A stretch of DNA of 64,000 bases, taken from the NCBI RefSeq assembly GCF_016808095.1, contig NC_068972.1:41509029-41573028 (forward strand), read 5' to 3'. The stretch comes from Vigna angularis. Taxonomy: Eukaryota > Streptophyta > Magnoliopsida > Fabales > Fabaceae. This document shows positions 51,585-61,897 of the stretch, one piece after another. A program made the translations under genes and the position numbers. The notes under the pieces were generated by a model, which was given only the letters and a program-made list of their open reading frames with translations, had not been told where the DNA came from and made no database searches. Numbering within the stretch: the stretch's first letter is position 1; each line of letters starts with the position of its first letter.

Positions 51585-53748
51585 CTAATTCTTGCCCCCG
51601 CCGGCGGCCTCCGCAGTCGGCTCGGCGGCATTCAAATCCACAAGGACGTCGTTAAAAACGTCCTTCTCTATATCCACGCCAAGAGCAAAGGGATCCTGGA
51701 CGCCCGCCAGAAGAGTCACTTGACGAAGGGCTTTGTTGAAGCCCTCCTCATGTTCAAACAAGATGGTGGACTCCAACTCGGCAATTTGCTCCTTGGCCTT
51801 AGCCACTTCAAGAGTGAGCTCCTCATTAGCCTTGGCCCGGCACGATTCGGCCTCCTTTACGCGGGTTACCTCCGCCTCCAGCAGATCGATTTTCTGGCGA
51901 CTCTCTTCCGCCAAGCGCTCCTGCTCGATCCGGGCGGCTGCCAACCTTTCGGCGGACTCCCTTTTGGCTTTCTCTAGGTCGGCCTCCAGCTGCTCGATCC
52001 TCTTATCATATTCATCTTGGTTGAGGACCATCTCTTCCAAAGTCACCTGAAGGGAGGCTGCGTTTTTCTTCTCCCTGTCAAGCTCGGCCCGGACCTCCGC
52101 CACTCCAGGGCGGTCAGCAAAGTTCCTCAGATACCACGCTAGAGCGGACGTCCGGGTAGACATCTCTAGCATGGCGTTGGTTAGCTCCAGCTCGGAGAGG
52201 GGTTCAATGAGCGCCCGTTGAGAAGAGCTCATGTGGAATTTTGTCCGATCGCTCATGCTGAAATCCGGGCTGAAAACGCCGCCAGGTAGGGGGACGACCA
52301 ATACCCTCTCCCGATCCTTCTCTTTGCCCTTGTCCTTCCGGGCCTTCTTTGAAGCTGACCGAGACGAAGAACCCTCTTTGTCTTTGCGTCCCTCAGCAGT
52401 AGGATCTTTTCTCTTTCGAGTAGGATCCGCGGAAGTCATGGCCGCCCCAGAGGTTGGACCTACCTGAACGGCCGCCAATTCAGGTGGGAGGCTAGAACCC
52501 GAAGCCTTCACGCCTGAACCCCCAGCCTTATCAGTGGGGGGACCCGTCCAGTCGAAGCGCCGGCAGGAGGCGGGCGCGACACTTTTGGAACACTGGTTGG
52601 CCGAGCGGTTGACGAGCTGGCCCCGAATTTCTTTCTGATGGTGAGGAAGTTGGATTTGCGGGGGCCCGGAGTCGTCATTAGTTCTGCAAAAAACAAAGGA
52701 ATTCAGAAAAATTAACGTCAGTATGCGAAAAACGAGCACACCTAATGTGACAAGACCATACCGAACGCCTTTGGTCCACAATCCTCAAGACTAAGGCATT
52801 CAACTAAGTGACGGGCGGAGATCAGGCGGGGGAGGGTGTTAATGGTACGCACGGCCTCTAGGTCGCGTGCTGTCAAATCCCCGATAGAATTCGCCCTTAT
52901 GCGCCGAGGGTCCCTCGTCCAATAGAAGGGGAACAGCGGCCTCCCTGCACCATCGGAAAATTCGTGGAGGCCGGCTTTGTCAACGATAATTTTAAAATAA
53001 TGTTGCTTAAAATTTTTGAAGGAGTCGGAGAAGGGGCGGAAAAGGGTCCTGTCCCGCACCGACCTAAATGATACCCAACCGCCAGAAGGAGAAGGGCGGA
53101 CTGCGAAATAATAAAAGAAGACCGGGATGGTGGGAGTGACACCTACTGCCGAACACATCGCCATGAACGCCTGCACAGCCGCCCATGAATTGGGATGCAG
53201 CTGCGTGGGAGCCACATTAACTTCTCGAAGAACGGCCGTTTGAAATTCAGTAAAGGGCACCCGGATAAAAAGGTGGGTGAAGAAGGTCACGTACATGAAG
53301 AAGAAATCATATGGACTAGACCGCCCATCATGAAAGACCCTTTCGTTTAATAAAGTCACCCCGGCACGAATTAACTTCGAATCCTCCACATCCCGGACGA
53401 TATGGGTATGGCAGACTCTCCATTCTAACTCCTTGCGATAAGCATAGCAGGAAGCATACCGGCTGGGAACGACGGGTGCCAACTCAGATACCACCGTCCC
53501 TTGACCATCCGGCTCGAAGGGCGACCCGACTACGCGAATACCGCCTTTAAGCAGGAACAGTGCCACGCCGTGGAAGATACGGTCGTTGGTCAAGACCGGT
53601 GACTCAGGGCCCCCCCGGAAGACCCAACCGCCTCCTCCAAAAAATAAGAAGAAACCGAGCTAGGAGAATCGCCGCTGTCGCCTCGCGCAGACCCCTCCCG
53701 GACTCCGCCCGACGACCCAGAACCTGACTCGATGGACACAGATGCCAT
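51585..53748 (-). CDS. Antisense spliced gene of the Tat-type element (aORF)
   Basis: Lies between pol and the 3' LTR on the opposite strand. ATG at 53748 opens a serine/glycine-rich start. The main exon-1 frame (53593-52762) includes LFIRVPFTEF, PSPSGGWVSF and PLFPFYWTRDPRRI; proteins of this kind are annotated in databases as putative gypsy-type transposon proteins (as I recall, Pfam Transposase_28). A 78-nt intron (52761-52684) has donor GTATGG and acceptor TTTTTTGCAG and keeps the frame. Exon 2 has a low-complexity linker, KKARKDKGKEKDRERVL and a long coiled coil (MVLNQDEYDKRIEQLEADLE onward), ending GGGKN at 51585. Two breaks, each at a homopolymer, put neighbouring parts out of frame: C7 at 53610-53616 and G6 at 52536-52541. 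Antisense ORFs are known in Tat elements; their function is unknown. Confidence 0.7.
52684..52761 (-). other. 78-nt intron of the antisense gene
   Basis: On the minus strand the GTATGGTCTTG donor and GTTTTTTGCAG acceptor enclose a T-rich stretch, a typical short plant intron. Removing it joins exon 1 (ending GGCGTTCG) to the frame beginning ACTAATGACGACTCCG. Confidence 0.65.
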
Positions 53749-54046
53749 TTATTACCTGAGGGAAAAAGAATCTTGAGCTCTTGAGTAATGAAGATAAGTG
53801 AAAATGACATCGTCTAATCCGCTATTTATAGGAAAAAGTTAGTAACCGTTGGGTGTATCCTGGCCGTCTAGATTTAGCACGACCAACGCTCCGGATTTGG
53901 CGACGCTTGACCTTCCGTCAATGGGAACGCGCCACGTGTTTTCCCGCCTAAAATCCAAATTCAAAAATCCCACTGGATAAAGCCCAATTGCGGGTTCCTG
54001 ACCCAAAGCGCGCCGTATCCAAAATCCTACGTTCACTACGTGCACT

Positions 54047-54060
54047 AGGACTTGGGGGGC
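54047..54060 (+). other. Polypurine tract of Tat-type element
   Basis: AGGACTTGGGGGGC immediately before the 3' LTR. Confidence 0.75.
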
Positions 54061-54063
54061 TTG

Positions 54064-55010
54064 TGTACCAGGGAGAGCCGGGTGCCGTACGAAGGACGCC
54101 CGTGAGGCGACGGGCGCCGCCCAAAGGACGCCCATGTCACACCCGCCACAGACGAATGCTCGACCGCCCAAGTCTTGGCCGCCCAAGTCTTGGCCGCCCA
54201 AGTAGGTACGGATTGAACCTAGACCGTACAAACTCTCCTACACCAGCTAATGTCCGGCGTCGCACGTATGGACGCCCACTAATGAGGTCGTCCGACCATC
54301 TCGGTGCCTACGCCGACCACCTGGGTAGAACCTCTGTCTCTAAGAGAAACTTTGAAGAACTCACAAGGAATTCCATCACCACGAGACAGCGCCGCACTCT
54401 CCATGCTCACAAAAACTGTTCTACAGGATGACGCCGAGAGACGAACGTTTGGTATCATGAAGTGCCGGGCGACCGCATAGAAGATCGTCCGCCCAACGAA
54501 GTGCCGGGCGACCGCATAGAAGATCGTCCGCCCAACGAAGTGCCGGGCGACCGCGTAGAGGATCGTCCGCCCAATGTAGTGCCCGAGTCGTCCATAGGAA
54601 AGACGAACGCCCTTATCACTTGGGCGGACGCCCATATCACACTGACCGGCCAAATCACTAATCACTGTGGCTCAAGTAAATTGACCTGGTTTAGAGGTAA
54701 GTAGAAATTAGGAGCTATTGGGCTGATTGGGCCGTGATTAACCTTTCACTAATCCCAAAGCCCATAGCGAAAACTATAAATACAGGTTCACGGTGAGTGG
54801 TAGATAGGTTACATTGAATGGACATTTATTGCTATCCCTTGAGAAAAGCCATTGCTCTGAAACTGACTTTGGCATCGGAGAATCTTTTGTAGGTCTCCAC
54901 CCCTCCGGATCAAGAGGAAAGTCAAAGCTTGGGAAGAAGATCCGCCGCTGAGACAAGATCGAAGGAGAACTTGAAGGTTTAGAACCGCACAGCCCTACAC
55001 ATCCGAAACA
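54064..55010 (+). repeat. 3' LTR of Tat-type element
   Basis: Near-identical to the 5' LTR; TATA box at 54775-54782; ends CATCCGAAACA, followed by the TSD GTTTC. Confidence 0.95.
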
Positions 55011-55582
55011 GTTTCCTAGTTTCTGGGTTTTTGCAGTTTTGGTTTTGTGGCTTTGATCTTTGCAGTGGCGATGATGAAGGCGGCAGCCCTTTCCGACGAG
55101 GATTTCCCGTGTTCACCGACAAAGGAGACGGTGAAACTAGATATTGTTCCGAAGCGTCACGGTCCCCGCAGCAATCCTCAATTCGATCTTGAATAATTGG
55201 ATCGTGACATTGTTGTTTCCTCCAAATGGAAGGAAAGACTGGGATGATGACGTCGAGATTCAAAGAGGCAATGGAAGAAGTTTTCTCTCATTTGTCCACC
55301 ATCGTTGAGGGAGGTGAATGATGAATTTAAGCATGTTTTTGCACTGGATCTGACCCACAAAGGGGTGTGATTTCAAGGGGTGCAATTTTGCTGATGTGCT
55401 CACTGGCGTGATTTCGCATAGGTGCACGTGCTGGCGTCAATGGCTCGGAGGAGACTTCTGGCGGTGATGCGACAGCTTCGTCTTCATGGAGTAGCTTTAT
55501 CCGAAAAAATGATTCATCGAGACCGAGTGCTCCTCTTGTGGTTTTTGCGAGATGACACTCGGCCCCACGGTGGGCGCCAAAA
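55011..55582 (-). mobile_element. Older Tat-like element: leader region after PBS
   Basis: On the minus strand, TTTTGGCGCCCACCGTGGGG (55563-55582) follows directly after an LTR end, marking a primer-binding site nearly identical to that of the complete element. The downstream sequence runs to 55011, where the complete element interrupts it, and continues at 44545. No Gag domain recognised. Confidence 0.65.
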
Positions 55583-55940
55583 TGTTTCGGTGTAGATATT
55601 TTCCGGTGTGTCTTTGTTGCTCCTGGCTGTCTGGGACGCTTGCTCTTCTCCAATTGTTGTTGTTCATACTCGCCAAAGGAGGGGGAGGTACCTGCATTGA
55701 TACTCCGACGCTCAAGTCAGATGTAAGTTATGGAGCCTCAGCTCTCAAGAGAGTGATTACTGCTCTGAAATATTATTTAGGATCTCTAGACATAAAGAAA
55801 ACGTACCTGGACCTTGGCCCTGTTACTGTATTTATAAGCAAAATAAAAATAACCACCTTACCTAAAAATGTGGTTAGTGGCTTGATAAATATCTTAACCG
55901 TTTAAGATATTTAAGATATTTTAATGAGTATCTTACTACA
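55583..55940 (-). repeat. LTR (358 bp) of older Tat-like element
   Basis: Minus strand: starts TGTAGTAAGATAC, ends CCGAAACA (the same end as the complete element's LTR). It has TATAAATACAGTAACAGG and then GAGCGTCGGAGTATCAATGC, equivalent to the promoter and downstream blocks of the other Tat LTRs. A polypurine tract (GGACTTGGGGGGCA, 55941-55954 on the plus strand) lies upstream and the PBS downstream. Confidence 0.8.
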
Positions 55941-56300
55941 TGCCCCCCAAGTCCGAGTTAACCGTTCCGTTTTATGGACGTGGTAACTATAGGACTTATG
56001 AGTTTGAGGGAGGCTGTCTTCGCTGTATTAGAGAGCGTGTTCCTGGTTACTGCTCATGTGTGGATTGAACGTTTTAAAACAAGGATGACCGAGTGGTTGA
56101 GTTTGATGGTCCAAAAAGAGGCGAAAACGAACGGCAAAAAAGCTGGAGCGAGTGAGGCCGAACGTGAGGATACGTATGACCGAGCGGTATGGCGCCGAGT
56201 GGCATGGGAGGCTGAGTGGTTGAAACCAAAAGGTCGAACAAATTTGAGGCTGAACGAACAACTTCCTGAACGCTCGAAAACATGGATTGAAGTTTATTAA
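55941..56300 (-). mobile_element. 3' internal end of a Tat-like element (PPT side)
   Basis: Adjacent to the LTR, the minus strand carries CGGACTTGGGGGGCA, matching the polypurine tract of the complete element. Beyond it the sequence up to about 56300 is GC-richer than the host DNA, with GAACG words, and then changes to host-like composition. No domain recognised. Confidence 0.5.
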
Positions 56301-56806
56301 CACTTTAACCCAACCATGTTTTTTGTGTGTGATTCTTTCTTCTTCCTTCTTTTATCTTCTGTTGTTTATTTTTGTGGCTTCTCTCTGTTATAGTATTATG
56401 GTTTTGTGGTAGACTGTTCTGCATTGAATTTGCTTGAGTTATAATGCATTATCCATTTCAATTTAATCAAGAGTCTAGGACTACTACTAGTGGATTATGG
56501 AACAATGTATTCTGGTGTGTTGCTCCCGTATTGCCATAGAACAATTTAGTTAGAGAATTGAATTTTTGTTCAAACCAATACTGTGACTTTATAAGAAAAT
56601 AAAAACAGAACTAATTCTTACAGTACAATGCTGATATATTTTATTGCCCAATGAGCTCCCTGAACCATGGTTCAGTCTCCAAACTTAATAGCATAACAAT
56701 TGTTAAGTTTAACCAACCCAAAGAAATTTGTTACTTTTTCTTTTGTCTGATTCACTATTCGAACAATCATAGTTGGTTTTCTGATGTGATGATTGATCTG
56801 ATGCAG
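56301..56806. other. Intron-like sequence upstream of the INTS7-like exons
   Basis: T-rich, host-like composition ending in TGATCTGATGCAG, a good acceptor. The exons expected further upstream were not found in the window. Confidence 0.5.
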
Positions 56807-59800
56807 ACAGGTATGGAGTTGGTACTAAATTCGTCAGATGAAGATTTTATGGTTGCTATGTTATACTCGCTCTCAAAACTGGCTTGCATTTTAATTCCTT
56901 TAACCTCTTATCAGGTGTGTATCTGTCCTACTATATGATTTTGAGCATCCTAGTTGAGCAGGATCCTTGCTTTTATGTCTGTTTGAAATATTGTGTGACC
57001 ATTTGGCAAGTGTTTTGTTCCTTCAACTGAATGTGATTGTTTTAATAGTTATCCATAATATGAAGTTCATGAAACTCATTGCCAGATTGTTTCCTTTGAA
57101 AAATGGCTAGTAAACTATTCTTGTGATAAAATAAAGCATCACACAGCCAGCTTTAGCATACATAGATGATGGTCCCAATTCAAATATATACAGTGTACGG
57201 TGCTTTCCTTGTGTAATATTTTTTAAGTCATTTGGATTCAGGTGGACTTTCTTCTTTTGTTTCTCAATCGAGAAAGAACTTCACATGTAAAAGAAACAGC
57301 ATTAAGATGCTTGTATTTTTTATTCAGAAGAGGATTGTGTGAGAACTCAGATAATTCAGGTATAATTCGTGGGCTGTTTTCCATAATGGAGGAACCTGAA
57401 ATTTCAATGCCCATGCAATATAAAGCTCTAAGGGTCTTGCACAAGGTTTGAGCTCAGTACTTCGCAAAATGAGACTCTCATTTGATTTCTTATGAAATAT
57501 GAACTTGTTTGACATGCATTAAATCATTCGTAGGTCCTTCTTTCTATTCCGCCTTCTTCACTTCACATGGAACTTCGTGAGTTTATGAGGCTTCAAACTA
57601 TTATTGAAAACACAAGTCAATATCCAGGCTCGAGGAAGAGCTGCTTGGCCATTTGTATTCTAGCAGATTTGTGTTGTAGGACAAAGGACAGAGCAGCAAT
57701 TGAGAATGTTTTTGGTTGTTCTTCCCTTCCATCACATGTTATCTCTTTAATCAAAGATCATATCAAACTTTTGTTGATGCCATTGTTTGAAGATTCTCAA
57801 AATGATTTGACAATTTGTCAGGAGCTCCAGCGTCTGCTAAAGATTCTTTTAACTGTTGTTGAAAATCATCCTTCTCTTGGTTGTTTGGTACTTGATAACA
57901 TAAAAGAAGTGATTGAATATTATCTTGTGACTGTTGCATCTACTGATCGTGCAGTACGATCAACTCATCTAGCTGTAAATTTTAAAGGGAAAAAGCAAAA
58001 TTCCTTTATTTTTAAATTTCTTTCCAAAATATACAGATTTCTGGTGGCATGCCTTGACAACCTTTATGTAGTTGGTGCTATCGATACTGAAGTGATAAGT
58101 AAAGTGAATATTTTGGCCGAAATTGTATGCCAGTGTAGTTTAATTGATTGCTATACATACTTATTGTACCATTTGCTATTGCACAGTCAGCCTATATGTG
58201 ATGGCTTAGTCCATGAGAATGATGAAACACATCCGGCGAGTTGTCTTATTAAATGCACAACGTTTGTAAACAAAGTCTTGACAGGAACAAATGGCTGGAC
58301 TGCTTACAAGGTTGGTGCTCATGCAGCGTGTCAGGGTGAATGGTCGATGGCTACTATTATATTCAGGACATTAATACAGAAAGTGAAGTCTGTTTCTTGC
58401 TGTAGCTGGTTAAATGCATTGTTTCATTATTCTAATTCTGAAGAAAAATTCCAACTTCCTAAGCAGCCAAAACAGGGAACCACATCAATAATAGAGTTGG
58501 TGGGGACTATTGAATTTCCTTTATCATGTGATTACAAGGATGATATATGTCCAAGACTTGCCAGGAAAATTTATGATTGTAATTACTATGATCAGCTTAC
58601 TCAGTCTCATATGGAATTGTGCTCCTCCTTGAAAATCTTGGAAGCCTCTGCAACAAGTTCTCAAGAATTTTGTTTCCAGAGGTGGTTTTTATCATTAAGA
58701 GCTAGAGTGTTGGAAAATTTAGTGTGTGTGGTTAAAACTTTGAGGGAAGTTTTATTGAACGTGGATCAGAATTTAAATCAGGTAGAGACCGAGAGTAATG
58801 ATAAGCTTCAATTCCTGAAGTCTTGTCAAGATTTTAATCAAATTTCTTTACAACTGTTCAGACTAGCAGAAGAATTTAATCTACTTAGAGCATCTTTCAT
58901 TGGGATGGACAGTGAAAGTTCTGAAGTCCTTGCAGCTCATAGTCTGAGTTCTTCAGTATTAGCATTTGTAACTGCTTTTGGAGTGTCTAATATAGACCAA
59001 AATTCTCATAGAATTTTTGTTGGTGTCAAATCCTCTAGTAATTTACAGGCTTTCACAATACAAAATTTACAGAGGCTATTTTGGTGTGTGGATAATAGAA
59101 CCAGAGCGAGTTTCTCTTTGCTGTTGAATTATTTTGACCTAAATGAGAATTGTTTATTTCCAGGATCCGGGTACCGAGCTTGTAGCATTAGGTATAAAGA
59201 CAGAGAGGTGGTCAATGTTTGTACTTATGTTGTCTCTAGTGCTGTATGCTTGCTTCAGAAAACTGCATCTGAGTTTACCAAGAATGCTTTGTCACTAGTT
59301 TCTAGTACTTTGATAAAATTGATGCACATTCATCTTGGGATTCCAAAGTACTTCTTCAAAGTAAGGTATGTTTATGAATTATTCACTGTTGTCAGTGAGA
59401 ACTTTTTAATGAAATTTTAAATGTATGTGTATTTTTTATTATAGTGTGACTTTATTGTATTGATTGTCACATGGACTATTATTTTCTCCTTTAGCATTGT
59501 CCCTTATCTTCTTTTTCATGTGAAAATGAATTATATAATTATAAACTATTGTCGATAGGAATTGATTAATCTGCTTTTGCGTTTGATTTATCGGAGTCTC
59601 AAGAAATGGTTTCCCAATTTTGTTAGTATTTTATGCTGAATTAGTTTTCTTTTATTGTTTAAGATATGCTCTCTTTGTTGTGAACCTTTACACGTATAGT
59701 GCTCTCCGATTTTATTACGTAGCTGCCTTATATGCAAATCTAGAACTATTGTAGTCCATTAAAGTACTTAATTTGATCATAGCCATGACCAAGAGTTGGC

Positions 59801-60273
59801 AATTTGGTGGTTGTTTGTGTTTCCTAACTCTGAAAAATACGGTGTTGAAATATCTGTTTTGCATTATTTGTGCAGACCATTCATTGGGGCAGAACTTTTT
59901 CTCCACAATGAGGACTCTGTTAATGGGGTTGAAATATCCGTTGCACATGGCTCCCACATCACATTGAATATTTGTCTTCAATTAAAGAACGTGCCACTAA
60001 ACCTGCTGGTTAAGTCAACTAAGTGTTACTGCATCCTTCATTGCAGTACGTCCTTCCTTGTCCCATGTGGACAAACTTTGGGGCACTCACAGTCTATATC
60101 TGAAGCTTGGAAAGATGGTGAAATATTTGAACTGAACCAGAAGTTGGTTTGCCATGTCTTGGATGGTGTGGCAGGAAAGAGAAGAATTGGTATGCACAGT
60201 AGGGCCCATGGTAATAGTGTAGCTGTGGAGACATTCATGGATTTTAGACCTAATGAGAAAGGACAGGGGTTTT
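56807..60273 (+). CDS. Integrator subunit 7-like gene, 5'-incomplete, cut by copia insertion
   Basis: Four exons with GT-AG introns: 56807-56914, 57242-57445, 57534-59365 and 59876-60273 (interrupted). Phases join cleanly and all exons are open, about 850 codons. The helical, leucine-rich repeats (FLNRERTSHVKETALRCLYF; GLFSIMEEPEISMPMQYKAL) fit an ARM/HEAT protein, and the order of segments resembles plant Integrator complex subunit 7 (Arabidopsis EMB1895 type), which by family role assists snRNA 3'-end processing and transcription termination in the nucleus. Family members are about 1,100-1,200 residues; the first 250 or so residues have no exon here, since retrotransposons lie upstream. The last exon stops at a copia LTR (GQGFLLE then LTR sequence); the true C-terminus would lie past the window. 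It could be a displaced true gene or a recent partial copy. Assignment rests on recall. Confidence 0.65.
59366..59875 (+). other. Intron between third and fourth INTS7-like exons
   Basis: Donor AAGGTATG and acceptor ATTTGTGCAG; joining gives FFKVRPFIGAEL in frame. T-rich, no gene inside. Confidence 0.7.
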
Positions 60274-61147
60274 TGTTGGAACAATCGGTACCGTTATAGA
60301 GTCGCGCAGCGGAATAAAATATTTTGAAAGCGTGTTACGGTCACAAATCAAGTTTCGATGGTCCGTTTTAGAAAAACAATTTTCTTAGAGAAAATTTATC
60401 AAACAGTTGATGTGCATAAAACAATAAAAAGAGTAGGGAGTAGAAAAATTGATACACTGGATTTTTATCCTGGTTCGATTCAAAAGAATCTACGTCCAGT
60501 TGTTAATCACTATAAAAAGTGATTAACGTTTTCACTAAAATCAGTTTCACCAATTACAATAAGAGTGAATAAAAAAAAACAGAGAGATAAAACCTTCCTT
60601 CGACGAACGAACCGGAAGATGACCACCTTGCCAACTCGAAGAGAACCGCTCCGACTATCGACACACGAAACGCGAGCTTCTCCTATTCACGAGACCAGGC
60701 AAAGCACTTGAACTAGCTTTTTAGAACTTCCTCAGACAAACTGTATTCTCAAAAAGCTCAGTGTTATTCTTAGAGTTTTGGAAGAACCTTATATAGCTCA
60801 CTATTCTGAATTCGCAAAGATGAATTATAACTGCCACAGATAATCGATTATCAAAAGTGATAATCGATTATTAAAGTCCGTTACAGGGTTTTCAAAATGT
60901 AATAATCGATTATATGATGTGATAATCGATTATTCCTGCATGACTCTGTGATAATCGATTATTGTCATTCCATAATAGATTATTGCAGTTAAAAATGCAA
61001 GTTTACAAAGTTTACAAGAATTTCCTACTACATTTAATTTCTACAAATTGCTTTTAACTAATTCTAATATCTTCTTCAACTAAAACTTCTTGCAACATCA
61101 TCAAAACAAATTTCTTCAAGATTTACCAATACTCCTTATTGGTAACA
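60274..61147 (-). repeat. 3' LTR of the copia element (874 bp)
   Basis: Plus-strand ends TGTTGGAACAATCGG and ATTGGTAACA. Contains the palindrome cluster at 60841-60982. It abuts the purine tract at 61148-61163. Confidence 0.88.
60841..60982. repeat. Palindrome array TAATCGATTA in LTR
   Basis: Perfect 10-bp palindromes at 60841, 60861, 60903, 60923 and 60952, plus TAATAGATTA at 60973. Start-to-start distances are 20, 42, 20, 29 and 21 bp. The 5' LTR repeats the pattern at 63744, 63764, 63806, 63826 and 63855. Confidence 0.95.
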
Positions 61148-61163
61148 ATCTCCCCCTTTTTGA
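61148..61163 (-). other. Polypurine tract (minus strand) with further copies
   Basis: Minus-strand AAAAAGGGGGAGAT adjacent to the 3' LTR. Similar tracts recur near 61270, 61313 and 61331. Multiple polypurine tracts are known for SIRE/Maximus-type copia elements. Confidence 0.7.
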
Positions 61164-61897
61164 TGATGATCAAAAATTCAATTTGTTAAAAGCATTTCTA
61201 ATTTCCTGCACAGATTCCATACTTACAAACATGTTAGTAATAATTGCACTACTAAAATTAGAAGTTTTCTCCCCCTTTTTGATCATAAGCAAAAAGTAAA
61301 AAAGTGGAAAAACTCCCCCTCAAATTTTTCTCCCCCTCAACAAAAGAATTGATGCATTTCAAAACAGAAATAAAATTGAAATTTCATAACATGAAAGAAC
61401 AGAATTCCTCATGGAATATAAGAAAAACAGAAATTCAACTCTAATTAAGAAGTACAAACAATATTAATTAATCCATAATAGAGATAAAAACAAGATATCT
61501 AACAAACTCATATATCTTCCCTTGAATGTAATAATCCCCTTTTAAAAACAGACTCAAAAAAGTTTTTTTTTTTACGCTGTGACTTAAGATAATCGATTAT
61601 TACTTTAAATAATCGATTATTTGCGAGCCAAATTGCCAAAATCCAAATTTTGAGGACGAGATAATCGATTATTACCTTTGGTAATCGATTATTTACGTTA
61701 ATTTTCGAAAAACACAAATTTGGGCCAAATTTTCAACTTAAGACACATCTAACATTCATAAATTATTTCAAAGCTCTTTAAAAAATACCAGGATACCAAA
61801 GAGTCTTCTTTTCCTTTTGAAAAATTAACCTGCAAAACAAAACAATAGAGTTTTGGTCCCCATAATCTCATTTGGGTCCTTTGAAGTTAGAGACAAT
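61164..61897. other. Noncoding 3' part of the copia internal region
   Basis: No open frame of note. Holds extra purine tracts and two more pairs of TAATCGATTA palindromes (61590/61610 and 61662/61682). No pol remnant was recognised. Confidence 0.6.
61590..61691. repeat. Two further TAATCGATTA pairs, 20-bp spacing
   Basis: Palindromes at 61590-61599, 61610-61619, 61662-61671 and 61682-61691, outside the LTR. Confidence 0.95.

Larger units (their letters stand above)
44546..55010 (+). mobile_element. Complete Ty3/gypsy retrotransposon, Tat-type, TSD GTTTC
   Basis: Two LTRs of 946 and 947 bp enclose gag-pol and a 3' antisense gene. Flanking pentamers GTTTC (44541-44545, 55011-55015) match perfectly. 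The primer-binding region TTGGCGCCCACCGTGGGG follows the left LTR and a polypurine tract AGGACTTGGGGGGC (54047-54060) precedes the right LTR. By eye the LTRs differ at about six substitutions and one indel, so the insertion is young. The polyprotein order is Gag, protease, reverse transcriptase, RNase H, second RNase H, integrase. The second RNase H domain and the antisense gene are known marks of the Tat lineage. An in-frame stop in pol and frameshifts in the antisense gene mean this copy is probably not autonomous. Confidence 0.95.

Noticed and set aside
53604..53810. Separate small gene upstream of the antisense gene
   Set aside because: It overlaps, in another frame, the ATG-led start of the antisense gene at 53748; the latter fits better as the true N-terminus.
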